A stretch of DNA of 25,207 nt from UBA4421 sp028228615 (GTDB taxonomy: Bacteria > Pseudomonadota > Gammaproteobacteria > Pseudomonadales > Azotimanducaceae), in assembly GCA_028228615.1 (NCBI GenBank), contig JAOJBS010000027.1, forward strand, positions 1-25,207, read 5' to 3'. The position numbers were made by a program, and so were the translations under genes. The first letter of the stretch is position 1. Each line of letters opens with the position of its first letter. Shown here one piece after another: positions 17,268 to 24,829 of the stretch. A model generated the notes under the pieces. It was not told where the DNA came from and ran no database searches. It saw only the letters and a program-made list of their open reading frames with translations.

Positions 17268-18188
17268 TCAGTGCTTATCTTGCCTTATGCGATCCAAAAT
17301 CTCACCTGCGCCTTTGGCTAGAAGCTGTGCCACAGCCTCGTCCGCTAAAGTGAGAGGATCACTACCGGTCACTGTACTGCGGACAATTTTTGCACCGTCA
17401 GCATCGGCCACTAACGCCGAAAGTTGTATTTGCTGTGACGAAGTGAAATGAGCTGAAGCGGCTACTGGCAAGGCACAGTCTGCGCCAAGACCAGCGCTGA
17501 TACCTCGCTCAGCCCTCACACATGCACTGGTTTGCGCGTCCAGCAGTGGCCCAAGAAGTTCTTCTATGGGGCTATTCTGCAGTATTTCCACGCCTAGCGC
17601 GCCCTGGCCCGGCGCCGGTAAGCACTCTTCTACAGAGAGGGGGTGCAGGTCATTACGGTGCAGTTCAAGGCGGGCTAAGCCGGCTGCGGCTAGAACAATA
17701 CCGTCGAACTCGCCAGAATCGAGTTTTTCTAGGCGCGTACCGACGTTGCCGCGAATTGGTAGTACCTCTAAATCTGGACGAATTGCCAAAATTTGAGATT
17801 TGCGACGCAAACTGGATGATCCTATTCGCGCACCTACGGGCAGCGCTTCAAGGGGACCTTTAGCGCTGACAAGTACATCGCGAATATCGTCTCGGAAAGC
17901 GATCAGAGGGAGGCTAAAACCCTCCGGCATAACCGCGGGTAAATCTTTTACCGAATGCACGGCCATATCCGCGCGTCCATTAAGCATTGCGACTTCAAGC
18001 TCCTTAATGAACAGGCCCTTGCCACCTATTTCACTCAGTGGCGCGTCTAACCACCGGTCACCTTTAGTACTCATACCAACCAGTGTTACTTCAATGTCAG
18101 GGTGCGCAGCAAGCAATTGCGCGCGCAAAAATCTAGCCTGCCACAATGCGAGTTTGCTCTCGCGCGTAGCAATTCTAATATGTTTCAT
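17268..18188 (-). CDS. hemC: Hydroxymethylbilane synthase (porphobilinogen deaminase)
   Basis: HemC polymerises four porphobilinogen units on a covalently bound dipyrromethane cofactor. The cofactor cysteine is C238 (GADCALPVAA), the catalytic aspartate D82 (HSVKDLP), and the arginine-rich substrate site includes GSSSLRRKSQ and RGNVGTR. The start is the family motif IRIATRESKLALWQA. The length of 306 residues is normal. ATG 18188 has AGGA about 4 nt upstream, and begins 15 nt after the algR stop, so it probably shares the algZR transcript, as in Pseudomonas. Confidence 0.97.
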   Translation of the reverse strand: MKHIRIATRESKLALWQARFLRAQLLAAHPDIEVTLVGMSTKGDRWLDAPLSEIGGKGLFIKELEVAMLNGRADMAVHSVKDLPAVMPEGFSLPLIAFRDDIRDVLVSAKGPLEALPVGARIGSSSLRRKSQILAIRPDLEVLPIRGNVGTRLEKLDSGEFDGIVLAAAGLARLELHRNDLHPLSVEECLPAPGQGALGVEILQNSPIEELLGPLLDAQTSACVRAERGISAGLGADCALPVAASAHFTSSQQIQLSALVADADGAKIVRSTVTGSDPLTLADEAVAQLLAKGAGEILDRIRQDKH

Positions 18189-18203
18189 AAGGTCCTAATA
18201 AAA

Positions 18204-18932
18204 TTAGAGCCGCCTTATAACTTTGCGGACTCCGGGTAAATGTCGTCGGCTAATGTCCACAGTCTCTTCAATATCATTCAATCTGACACCTATTTGCCCA
18301 GATATACTTTTTTCGAGACCCAAAATATGGTGCTTAGCCACCAGCGCATTACGATGGATACGAAGAAAAATATCAGCAAATTCTTTTTCTAGCTCGCGCA
18401 GCGTCTCGTCAATGATAACCTCTCCGCCGGCATGACGCACCGAAACATACTTTTGATCTGCTCTCAGATAGCGAATGTCGCTGACATTTACCAGCTCCAC
18501 GCCTTTATAGGTGCGGGCACAAATGTGTGCTCGGCAGGTTTCATCCACACCATGAAGTGACGCCAACTGCAGGCGATTCAAGCGAGTAGATTTGTCCAAT
18601 GCTGCAATTAAATGCTCTTTCCTGACCGGCTTTAATAAGTAGCCAACGGCCTGTAACTCAAAAGCCTTAATCGCATGCTCTTCAAATGCGGTACAAAAAA
18701 CCACCGCGGGAGAGTCCTTTTGACCAAGGAAATGCCTAGCTGTTTCAATACCGTCCATGCCAGGCATTCTGATATCGAGTAATACCAGGTCAGGGCGTAA
18801 ATCTTCGCTTATCCGCAAAGCTTCCAAGCCTGTTCCCACATCACCTATAATTTCGTGACGGCCGTCGCTTTCGAGCATGCGTCGCAACCTGTCTCGTGCA
18901 AGCGTTTCGTCATCTACTATTAGAATTCGCAT
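18204..18932 (-). CDS. algR: AlgR-type LytTR response regulator
   Basis: An N-terminal receiver domain (ILIVDDE, phospho-acceptor D53 in LVLLDIRMPGMDG, the Thr of FCTAFEE, the Lys of YLLKPVR) is joined to a C-terminal LytTR DNA-binding domain (YLRADQKYVSVR, ETLRELEKEF, FLRIHRNALVA). In Pseudomonas, AlgR controls alginate, twitching motility and other surface traits with the sensor AlgZ; the regulon here is unknown. I start at ATG 18932 (MRILIVDDE), 9 nt from AGAGG. An in-frame ATG at 18938 lies only 3 nt from that site. The cognate kinase gene immediately upstream is frameshifted, so AlgR may lack its usual phosphate donor in this sequence. Confidence 0.95.
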   Translation of the reverse strand: MRILIVDDETLARDRLRRMLESDGRHEIIGDVGTGLEALRISEDLRPDLVLLDIRMPGMDGIETARHFLGQKDSPAVVFCTAFEEHAIKAFELQAVGYLLKPVRKEHLIAALDKSTRLNRLQLASLHGVDETCRAHICARTYKGVELVNVSDIRYLRADQKYVSVRHAGGEVIIDETLRELEKEFADIFLRIHRNALVAKHHILGLEKSISGQIGVRLNDIEETVDISRRHLPGVRKVIRRL

Positions 18933-18947
18933 AGCCATTGGCCTCTT

Positions 18948-19517
18948 TTACTGAGCGATCGGTACTTTGGGGCACCGTAGTTTTGTCAAAAATACATTTC
19001 CTTGCAGCGAAGTTTCAAGTTGAGCTTTCGCCCCGTATAAAACTTCCAATCTTATGCGGATATTGGCTATTGCCAAGTTATTACTTTTACCCGTGGATTT
19101 GGAGTCGTTACGCGCCATATGGTCTTCTGAGCCATATACCGAACCGTACTGTGGAACCGGGTTTGTGATAGTTATTTGCATATCATCCCCCAGATATTCG
19201 AGATTAAAGTCTATTGTTCCGCCTTCGGGAATCGGCTGCACACCATGATAAATTGCGTTTTCTAATAGTGGTTGCAGCAGTAGCAGCGGTATTCTGGGCG
19301 AATCTTTTGTCTCGCTGATTGTCCAATTCATGACCAAACGCTCACCTAAACGCAGACCCTCAATTCGAACATATCGCTGACATAAATCCAGCTCGTCCTC
19401 TAGCCGCACAAAACTACCTTCCTCCTGCAAACTGGCACGAAATAGTTCAGACAAATCTTCTACGACCTGTTCAGCGGTTTCAGGATCAGAAGAAATCAAA
19501 CTGGCAATGATATTCAT
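18948..19517 (-). CDS. AlgZ C-terminal kinase fragment
   Basis: The out-of-frame remainder holds the dimerisation and ATP-binding part of a LytS/YehU-type kinase: LLLLQPLLENAIYHGVQP (N box) and NNLAIANIRIRLEVLYGA. The first ATG (19517, MNIIAS) lies just after the phospho-acceptor His of RPHFLFNS, so a restart there would lack that His and could not autophosphorylate normally. The frame stays open upstream to the repeat. It ends 15 nt before the chosen algR start. Confidence 0.5.
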   Translation of the reverse strand: MNIIASLISSDPETAEQVVEDLSELFRASLQEEGSFVRLEDELDLCQRYVRIEGLRLGERLVMNWTISETKDSPRIPLLLLQPLLENAIYHGVQPIPEGGTIDFNLEYLGDDMQITITNPVPQYGSVYGSEDHMARNDSKSTGKSNNLAIANIRIRLEVLYGAKAQLETSLQGNVFLTKLRCPKVPIAQ

Positions 19518-19609
19518 GCTGTTGAAAAGAAAATGCGGACGAATGCGTGATTGAAGCGCTTGAATTTTTGAGTGAAGCTCGGACTCTTCCTGGCGCAGAA
19601 GGAGCTGGT

Positions 19610-20041
19610 TCAGCGCTGTGTAGCGCTGTGTAGCGCTGTGTAGCGCAAATATACCCCTAGGCAGAGGATGACGATGGCAATTCGTCTAGGCAAAAGATAA
19701 TCGGGGCTGGGGGCAAGGGGAAACACCATGTTCATAATATGGTGCACACAGACAGTGGTGGTGATACCTAATGCAAATACGCAGATCACAGAAAATAGAA
19801 TAGGAGTGCGAGCAAAAAAGGAACTCAAGGCGTGGATCACAATGCTAAAGACCAGAACCACCCAGAGCGCAAACAATGAGGTGTAAACAAAATGGCGCCA
19901 GGTCATGTCAGCATTTAGGGCCCAGCCAAACAACCCTAGCAGCAACCCTGCTACTACCAAGAAGAACAGCATTCTTGGTGTCAGCAGGTTTGGAATGAAG
20001 AGGCGCTTATCACTCACGACTAATTCTTTGAGCTTAGTCAT
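19610..20041 (-). CDS. AlgZ N-terminal membrane fragment
   Basis: This is the part of algZ that can be translated as the sequence stands. It encodes about 143 residues with four hydrophobic segments (from about 22, 48, 79 and 118) and no kinase domain. The last nine residues (TALHSATQR) are encoded by the repeat and are not native. The start is ATG 20041, with TTG 20044 directly before it as a weaker option. If made, it would be an inert membrane stub. Confidence 0.6.
   Translation of the reverse strand: MTKLKELVVSDKRLFIPNLLTPRMLFFLVVAGLLLGLFGWALNADMTWRHFVYTSLFALWVVLVFSIVIHALSSFFARTPILFSVICVFALGITTTVCVHHIMNMVFPLAPSPDYLLPRRIAIVILCLGVYLRYTALHSATQR
19612..19645. repeat. Decanucleotide tandem repeat in algZ (3.4 copies)
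   Basis: The plus-strand unit CTGTGTAGCG occupies 19616-19625, 19626-19635 and 19636-19645, preceded by the partial AGCG at 19612-19615. On the coding strand it is CGCTACACAG three times, then CGCT. The copies are identical. The unit is not a multiple of three, so each copy gained or lost changes the algZ frame; one or four copies restore it. Confidence 0.97.
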
Positions 20042-20110
20042 CAAAATTTATCACCGAATGACATTTTTCTAACCTCTAGCCAACAACCTGACTACTAAAT
20101 CATCATTGCT

Positions 20111-20119
20111 TGGTATACT
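20111..20119 (+). promoter_or_regulatory. Extended -10 promoter candidate for argH
   Basis: TGGTATACT fits TGnTATAAT with one mismatch. The -35 region is poor (CTGACT at 20088-20093 is 20 bp away). A start near 20126 gives a leader of about 40 nt. The algZ-argH gap is only 124 bp, so divergent promoters must overlap here; I could not assign the leftward one. Confidence 0.5.
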
Positions 20120-20165
20120 GCGCCTCCGAAATTCATAAAATTCCAGACGGAAGAAGAATAGCATA

Positions 20166-21575
20166 ATGGTAAACAAAGCCGATCATTCAGAAAATACAAC
20201 CGATCAGGGTTTACTGAGAGGACGATTTAGCGAAGCTACCGATGAGTTCGTTGAAATTTTCACCGCATCAATTAGCTTTGACCAACGCCTATATGAAGAA
20301 GATATACGCGGTTCTCTTGCACATGCTCAGATGCTATTGAAAATCAAAATGCTGACCTCCGGTGAATTTGATCAGATAAAAGGTGGTTTGGACGCGATAA
20401 AAGGCGAAATTGAAAGCGGAAAAATGACATGGAGCGTTGCGCTTGAAGATGTTCATATGAATATTGAACACCGCCTGATCCAACTAATTGGTGATACAGG
20501 GAAAAAACTGCACACTGGTAGATCTCGAAACGACCAAGTTGCTACGGATATAAGGCTGTATTTACGCGACGCAATTGATGAAATTTTGGACCTTAAGTCC
20601 GCTTTATTACACCGCTTGGCTGACCTAGCAGAACAACACCACGACACGATCTTACCGGGCTTTACCCACCTACAAGCCGCTCAACCAATTACTTTTGGCC
20701 ATCACCTCATGGCTTGGTTCGCTATGCTCACTAGGGATCGAAGCCGGTTAATAGACTGTCGCAAGCGCACCAATCAACTGCCCCTGGGCGCGGCAGCACT
20801 TGCTGGCACACCTTATAAACCGGACAGGGAGTACATGGCAGAACTTTTAGATTTTGAAGGTGTCTGCGAAAACTCACTTGATGCGGTCAGTGACAGAGAT
20901 TTTGCAATTGAGTTTTGCTCAGTAGCGGCACTTACCCTGACCCATATGTCACGTTGGTGCGAGGAGCTGATTTTGTGGTCCAGCCAGCAATTTAGCTTTA
21001 TAGAATTACCCGATAGATTCTGCACCGGCTCCAGCATCATGCCGCAGAAGAAGAATCCAGATGTACCCGAACTTATTCGCGGTAAAACTGGACGAGTTAA
21101 TGGCAACCTCATTTCTATGCTGACCCTTATGAAAAGCCAGCCTTTGGCTTACAACAAAGATAACCAAGAAGACAAAGAACCGCTTTTTGATTCGGTGGAC
21201 ACGTTGAGAGATTGCCTCACGGCGCTAAATGGGTTAGTTCCCAATATCATTCCCAATAAGGAAAATATGCGCCAAGCTGCGCTGTCTGGTTTTACAACCG
21301 CTACAGATCTCGCCGACTATCTGGTCAGAAAAGGCCTGCCCTTTAGAGATGCGCATGAAGTAGTCGGCGAAGCAGTTCAAAGAGCGGTAGAGTTAGGTAA
21401 ACCGCTTGAGGCGCTATCTATTGAAGAGCTAGCCGGTGGCATCTCAGACATTATTGATGAAGATGTCTACGAGGTACTCACCCTCACGGGCTCTGTAGCT
21501 GCGCGTGATCACTTGGGTGGCACCGCGCCCCGCCAAGTTCTTAAAGCAATAGCCAAAGCACGAACGCTTATATAG
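20166..21575 (+). CDS. argH: Argininosuccinate lyase
   Basis: ArgH splits argininosuccinate into arginine and fumarate, the last step of arginine synthesis. The 469 residues carry the fumarase/aspartase superfamily motifs GRSRNDQVATD (118-128), FTHLQAAQP with catalytic H168, and the signature GSSIMPQKKNPD (288-299) with the catalytic serine loop. The start ATG 20166 has a GGAAGAAGAA purine tract upstream with loose spacing. It is the only arginine gene in the window and is divergent from algZ, as in Pseudomonas. Confidence 0.97.
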   Translation: MVNKADHSENTTDQGLLRGRFSEATDEFVEIFTASISFDQRLYEEDIRGSLAHAQMLLKIKMLTSGEFDQIKGGLDAIKGEIESGKMTWSVALEDVHMNIEHRLIQLIGDTGKKLHTGRSRNDQVATDIRLYLRDAIDEILDLKSALLHRLADLAEQHHDTILPGFTHLQAAQPITFGHHLMAWFAMLTRDRSRLIDCRKRTNQLPLGAAALAGTPYKPDREYMAELLDFEGVCENSLDAVSDRDFAIEFCSVAALTLTHMSRWCEELILWSSQQFSFIELPDRFCTGSSIMPQKKNPDVPELIRGKTGRVNGNLISMLTLMKSQPLAYNKDNQEDKEPLFDSVDTLRDCLTALNGLVPNIIPNKENMRQAALSGFTTATDLADYLVRKGLPFRDAHEVVGEAVQRAVELGKPLEALSIEELAGGISDIIDEDVYEVLTLTGSVAARDHLGGTAPRQVLKAIAKARTLI

Positions 21576-21583
21576 AAAGGTGG

Positions 21584-21647
21584 CGCAACCGCGTAAAAGT
21601 TTTTTCAAGATTCCATGCAATAATATAACGGTTGCGAGAAAAACTTT
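21584..21647 (+). repeat. Interleaved inverted repeats after argH
   Basis: Arm A, CGCAACCG (21584-21591), is complementary to A', CGGTTGCG (21629-21636). Arm B, AAAGTTTTT (21596-21604), is complementary to B', AAAAACTTT (21639-21647). The order is A-B-A'-B', so in RNA either two alternative hairpins or an H-type pseudoknot could form. Neither hairpin is followed by a T run. The element begins 9 nt after the argH stop and precedes lptM-lysA. Confidence 0.6.
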
Positions 21648-21715
21648 GTGGGTAGGCGCCCTATCTGAAACAAATCTCTTGTCGAGGCTCAGCCCTCATA
21701 GGCCGGTACAACACC

Positions 21716-21746
21716 CACTCACAGCTTGCTGGTGCGAACGTGAGTG
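21716..21746 (+). promoter_or_regulatory. Stem-loop in the lptM-lysA leader
   Basis: CACTCAC (21716-21722) pairs perfectly with GTGAGTG (21740-21746) around a 17-nt loop. The stem ends 6 nt before the AGGA ribosome site (21753-21756) of lptM. It may influence translation; no known riboswitch consensus is recognised. Confidence 0.35.
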
Positions 21747-21765
21747 AAAATTAGGAATAGCAGAT

Positions 21766-21942
21766 ATGAAGTGGATCATTTTGGCCTACATTTCCAGCCT
21801 TGTTGTGACTTGCGGACAAAAAGGTCCCCTGCAGTTACCCGACTACGAAGAGACCGGGCCAAGTGTTGGACATGTGATAACCCAACCAACTCTTCATTCT
21901 TTATCCCCTCTTGGGCAAACAGCAAGGACTATGACTCCGTGA
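21766..21942 (+). CDS. lptM: LptM (YifL/LppL) small outer-membrane lipoprotein
   Basis: A 58-residue ORF reads MKWIILAYISSLVVTC followed by GQKGPLQLPD. The hydrophobic leader, the lipidated Cys16 and the C-G-x-K-G-P-L block are the hallmark of LptM, which in E. coli binds the LptD-LptE translocon and assists its disulfide maturation. Position immediately before lysA matches lppL of Pseudomonas. ATG 21766 has AGGA at 21753-21756 with 9 nt spacing. The residue before the Cys is Thr, unusual for a lipobox (normally Gly, Ala or Ser), so processing may be less efficient. The stop overlaps the lysA GTG (GTGA). It lies out of frame inside a longer, unsupported upstream extension of lysA. Confidence 0.87.
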   Translation: MKWIILAYISSLVVTCGQKGPLQLPDYEETGPSVGHVITQPTLHSLSPLGQTARTMTP

Positions 21943-23240
21943 CTTTAGGCAACGTTGAAAAAGAATTTACCGCAGCAAAGTATCAGCAAGATGAGCTGCA
22001 CATTGAGCAAACTGCGCTTAGCAAAATCGCTGACGCCGTTGGCACGCCTGCTTATGTTTACTCGAAAAGTTATCTGACCGCTCAGTATAATTTGTTGAGC
22101 GAGGCCCTGAGTAGCACACCACACCAGATACACTATTCGGTTAAAGCCAATTCTAATTTGGCCATACTGGCCTTGTTCAAATCATTAGGCGCAGGTTTCG
22201 ACATAGTTTCTGCCGGCGAGCTCAGTCGCGTACTGGCCGTTGGCGGCGACCCTAAGTCGGTCATTTTTTCCGGCGTAGGGAAATCTGTTGAAGAAGTCAA
22301 CTTTGCGCTTAAAGCAGGAATTGGCTGTTTCAACGTTGAAAGTCGCGGCGAACTTTTACGCATTATGGCTCAAGCAGAATTGTTGGGGTGCGTCGCCAAT
22401 ATTGCAATTCGCGTAAATCCTAACGTAGATGCAAAGACTCACCCCTACATTGCAACTGGACTAAAAGAGAATAAATTCGGTGTAACAAAGGAAGAGGCTT
22501 TTGCCCTTTATTTGCTAGCAGCAGACCACCCAGCCATCAACCTTACCGGTATTGACTGTCACATCGGTTCTCAAATTAATGAGCCAGAGCCGCTCTTACA
22601 AGCGCTGACAAGTATTTTAGAACTGCGCGATGCACTGGAAAAGGAAGGTATTTCGCTTCAGCACATAGATCTGGGTGGCGGCTTCGGAGTTCGGTATCAA
22701 GACGAGACTCCCATAGATATAAACGATTGGGGCGCGAGTGTGGGTCAAATTTTGGGCGGCAGAGATTTACAGCTGCGCATTGAGCCGGGTCGGTTTCTAA
22801 CTGCAAACGCTGGCGTCTTACTGACGCGGGTAGAATACCTAAAGATCGCCGACGAGTCTGATCATAAAAATTTCGCCGTAGTGGATGCTGCAATGAATGA
22901 CTTGCTGCGACCCTCGCTGTATCAGGCTTGGCACGGAGTATTACCCGTTGATAAATCGTCTAATGCGCAACTATTGGAGTGGGATATAGTCGGACCAATT
23001 TGTGAATCAGGGGATTTTCTTGCTAAGCAACGGTCTCTCGCGTTGGCAGAAAAAGATTTAGTCGCTGTACTATCAATAGGCGCATACGGCTCTGTACTCG
23101 CATCGAACTACAATACGCGAGGCCGAGCACCGGAGGTGTTGGTGGACGGCGCAGAGTTTAAAGTGGTTAGACGACGCGAAACAATTCAAGACCAATTACG
23201 TCTAGAACTAAAACTAGAACTCGACCAAGCAGGCCACTAG
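21939..23240 (+). CDS. lysA: Diaminopimelate decarboxylase
   Basis: LysA decarboxylates meso-diaminopimelate to lysine using pyridoxal phosphate. The cofactor lysine is K69 (HYSVKANSN). Other motifs are GFDIVSAGEL, HIGSQI, LGGGFGVRY, the phosphate-binding EPGRF and the substrate CESGDFLA near the C-terminus, where the cysteine comes from the partner subunit. The reading frame is open back to GTG 21744, but residues before 21939 are Cys/Arg-rich, unrelated to LysA and overlap lptM out of frame. I therefore start at GTG 21939, giving 433 residues, about family length, and a GTGA junction with lptM. DapF, encoded next, makes its substrate. Confidence 0.95.
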   Translation: MTLGNVEKEFTAAKYQQDELHIEQTALSKIADAVGTPAYVYSKSYLTAQYNLLSEALSSTPHQIHYSVKANSNLAILALFKSLGAGFDIVSAGELSRVLAVGGDPKSVIFSGVGKSVEEVNFALKAGIGCFNVESRGELLRIMAQAELLGCVANIAIRVNPNVDAKTHPYIATGLKENKFGVTKEEAFALYLLAADHPAINLTGIDCHIGSQINEPEPLLQALTSILELRDALEKEGISLQHIDLGGGFGVRYQDETPIDINDWGASVGQILGGRDLQLRIEPGRFLTANAGVLLTRVEYLKIADESDHKNFAVVDAAMNDLLRPSLYQAWHGVLPVDKSSNAQLLEWDIVGPICESGDFLAKQRSLALAEKDLVAVLSIGAYGSVLASNYNTRGRAPEVLVDGAEFKVVRRRETIQDQLRLELKLELDQAGH

Positions 23241-23293
23241 ACTAGCTGCATGAAGACAATCACACCCAATTTGTATTTATCGAGCTATAGGCT

Positions 23294-24136
23294 GTGAGTA
23301 ACACGCGTATTTTTCACAAAATGCATAGCCTGGGTAATGACTTCATGGTGTTAGATTGCGTGAGCAATCCGCAAAGCATTGATGCTGATCTAGTACGCTC
23401 TTGGTCAGATAGAAAGCTGGGTATCGGCTTCGATCAACTGCTGGTGATAGCGCCTCCAACGTTAGCCACAGCTGATTTCGATTATCAAATTTTCAATGCG
23501 GACGGCACGCAGGCTCAACAATGTGGCAACGGTACACGTTGTGTGGCGTATCTAGCTAATCATCTGGGACTGAGTAACAACAACCACTTACTGTGGAACT
23601 CCGCTGGGGGCATGATTGAAACCACCCTGCACAATGCAAAGCACATCCAAACATTGATGCCAGCGCCAACCCTTGAGCACAAACACATACCATTTGTTGG
23701 CAAGTCCGAACAGCTGACAGAAGACATGACCGTATGCGAGCAGACCTTCTGTGTCACTCCGGTATCAATGGGCAATCCTCATGGGGTGATTTTTGTCGAC
23801 AGTTTAGTAGACCTAGATGTAGAAAAAATAGGCGGAGCGATGACCGCTCACGAATTTTTTCCAGAGCGCGCGAACATCGGCTTTTGCCAAGTTGTAGATG
23901 AACACTTTGTGCGCCTGCGCGTTTATGAACGCGGCGTTGGCGAAACATTGGCGTGTGGCACAGGTGCTTGTGCAGCGGTTGTGGCGGCACAATTAAACGG
24001 TCATGTTAATGGCCGAGTAAAAGTATCTTTGCCGGGCGGTAAGCTTCGCATACAGTGGTCTGGAAATGGGCAGCAAGTTGTCATGACTGGCGATGCGAAC
24101 CTTGTCCACCGCGGCGAACTAGTAATGGAGAGCTAA
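23294..24136 (+). CDS. dapF: Diaminopimelate epimerase
   Basis: DapF interconverts LL- and meso-diaminopimelate without a cofactor, using two cysteines. Both are present: C77 (QQCGNGTRC) and C221 (ETLACGTGACA). The N-terminal KMHSLGNDFMVLD and the SMGNPHGVIFVD segment are typical. Length is 280 residues. Translation starts at GTG 23294 with AGG very close upstream; this puts FHKMHSLGND in its usual place. It is 53 nt after lysA and 3 nt before the DUF484 gene, so lptM-lysA-dapF-DUF484-xerC probably forms one operon. Confidence 0.97.
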   Translation: MSNTRIFHKMHSLGNDFMVLDCVSNPQSIDADLVRSWSDRKLGIGFDQLLVIAPPTLATADFDYQIFNADGTQAQQCGNGTRCVAYLANHLGLSNNNHLLWNSAGGMIETTLHNAKHIQTLMPAPTLEHKHIPFVGKSEQLTEDMTVCEQTFCVTPVSMGNPHGVIFVDSLVDLDVEKIGGAMTAHEFFPERANIGFCQVVDEHFVRLRVYERGVGETLACGTGACAAVVAAQLNGHVNGRVKVSLPGGKLRIQWSGNGQQVVMTGDANLVHRGELVMES

Positions 24137-24139
24137 CTC

Positions 24140-24829
24140 GTGCACTTACATAATGATAACGAAGACGCAGATAACAAAGTTAATGAGCAAGAAATTCTCG
24201 ATTACCTGCGCAAACATCCGGATTTTTTTCAACGGCATGTAACAGCGCTATCAGAACTTACCTTGCCTCATGAATCTGGCGGCACCGTGTCACTGGTAGA
24301 GCGGCAAATAGATATTCTTCGGGACCGGAATGTGGCCATGCGACGACGCATGAATGAACTGCTGCACGCCGCCCGAATCAACGACGAGATTTTTGCGAAG
24401 ACACGTTCACTGAACCTAGCATTGCTTGAAGTGAGTTCTTGGCATGAGCTTAATGAGGTTTTGGCAACTCACGTTCTAGTGGATTTCGAGGCAGATTTTG
24501 TTTGTACTCACATGTTAGATGCAGATCTCGCATTATCGTTAGATCATATTCAACATCACCTCAATGAACTGCCCTTCCAGCACCTACAAAACAGCACCGA
24601 TGCCGCTTGTACTGCGTTGCGTCAAAGCGAGTTAGAACAAATGTTTCCCATGTCTGATCACGATGAGTCGGGTAGCGCTGTGATCTTAGCCGTCACCCTG
24701 AACAAAGGTACTGGGGCTTTGTGTATAGGTAGCCGCGATGCCAATCGTTTTGCAAAAAATATGGACACGCTTTTCGTTAAATATATTGCCGACATCTTGG
24801 GCAAAGTCATGAATCGACTCGCCGACTGA
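24140..24829 (+). CDS. DUF484 family protein
   Basis: The 229-residue protein has an N-terminal helical part with the family hallmark ILDYLRKHPDFFQRH, then SGGTVSLVERQIDILRDRN, a short coiled coil, and a C-terminal GAF-like domain (GALCIGSRDANRF). DUF484 proteins are regularly encoded between dapF and xerC in gammaproteobacteria, but their function is unknown; the GAF-like fold suggests ligand sensing. Translation starts at a GTG (24140) 3 nt after dapF. Its TGA shares a base with the xerC ATG. Confidence 0.9.
   Translation: MHLHNDNEDADNKVNEQEILDYLRKHPDFFQRHVTALSELTLPHESGGTVSLVERQIDILRDRNVAMRRRMNELLHAARINDEIFAKTRSLNLALLEVSSWHELNEVLATHVLVDFEADFVCTHMLDADLALSLDHIQHHLNELPFQHLQNSTDAACTALRQSELEQMFPMSDHDESGSAVILAVTLNKGTGALCIGSRDANRFAKNMDTLFVKYIADILGKVMNRLAD

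Larger units (their letters stand above)
18948..20041 (-). pseudogene. algZ: algZ sensor kinase gene, interrupted by a 10-bp repeat frameshift
   Basis: Two adjacent reading frames together make one AlgZ/FimS-type histidine kinase. Residues from ATG 20041 give four membrane segments ending in GVYLRY. The rest, in another frame, reads LNQLLLRQEESELHSK, then the phospho-acceptor segment RPHFLFNS, the N box LLENAIYHGV and the C-terminal ATP-lid region. The junction is the tandem repeat at 19612-19645. With three copies the frame stops at TGA 19612-19610. With one copy it runs through as LRYTALNQLLL and yields about 357 residues, close to the length I recall for Pseudomonas AlgZ. Position and strand (upstream of algR, opposite argH) also match algZ. 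It could be a true pseudogene, a switchable gene or a sequence error. Confidence 0.88.

Noticed and set aside
19600..19660. Programmed ribosomal frameshifting to make full AlgZ
   Set aside because: No slippery heptamer is seen at the junction; an exact 10-bp tandem duplication explains the frame change fully.
21576..21765. Lysine riboswitch before lptM-lysA
   Set aside because: The conserved lysine-riboswitch core segments were not recognisable, and the inverted repeats have a different layout.
21744..21938. N-terminal extension of lysA from GTG 21744
   Set aside because: The 65 added residues do not resemble LysA, are Cys/Arg-rich and overlap lptM in another frame; GTG 21939 gives family length and couples to lptM.
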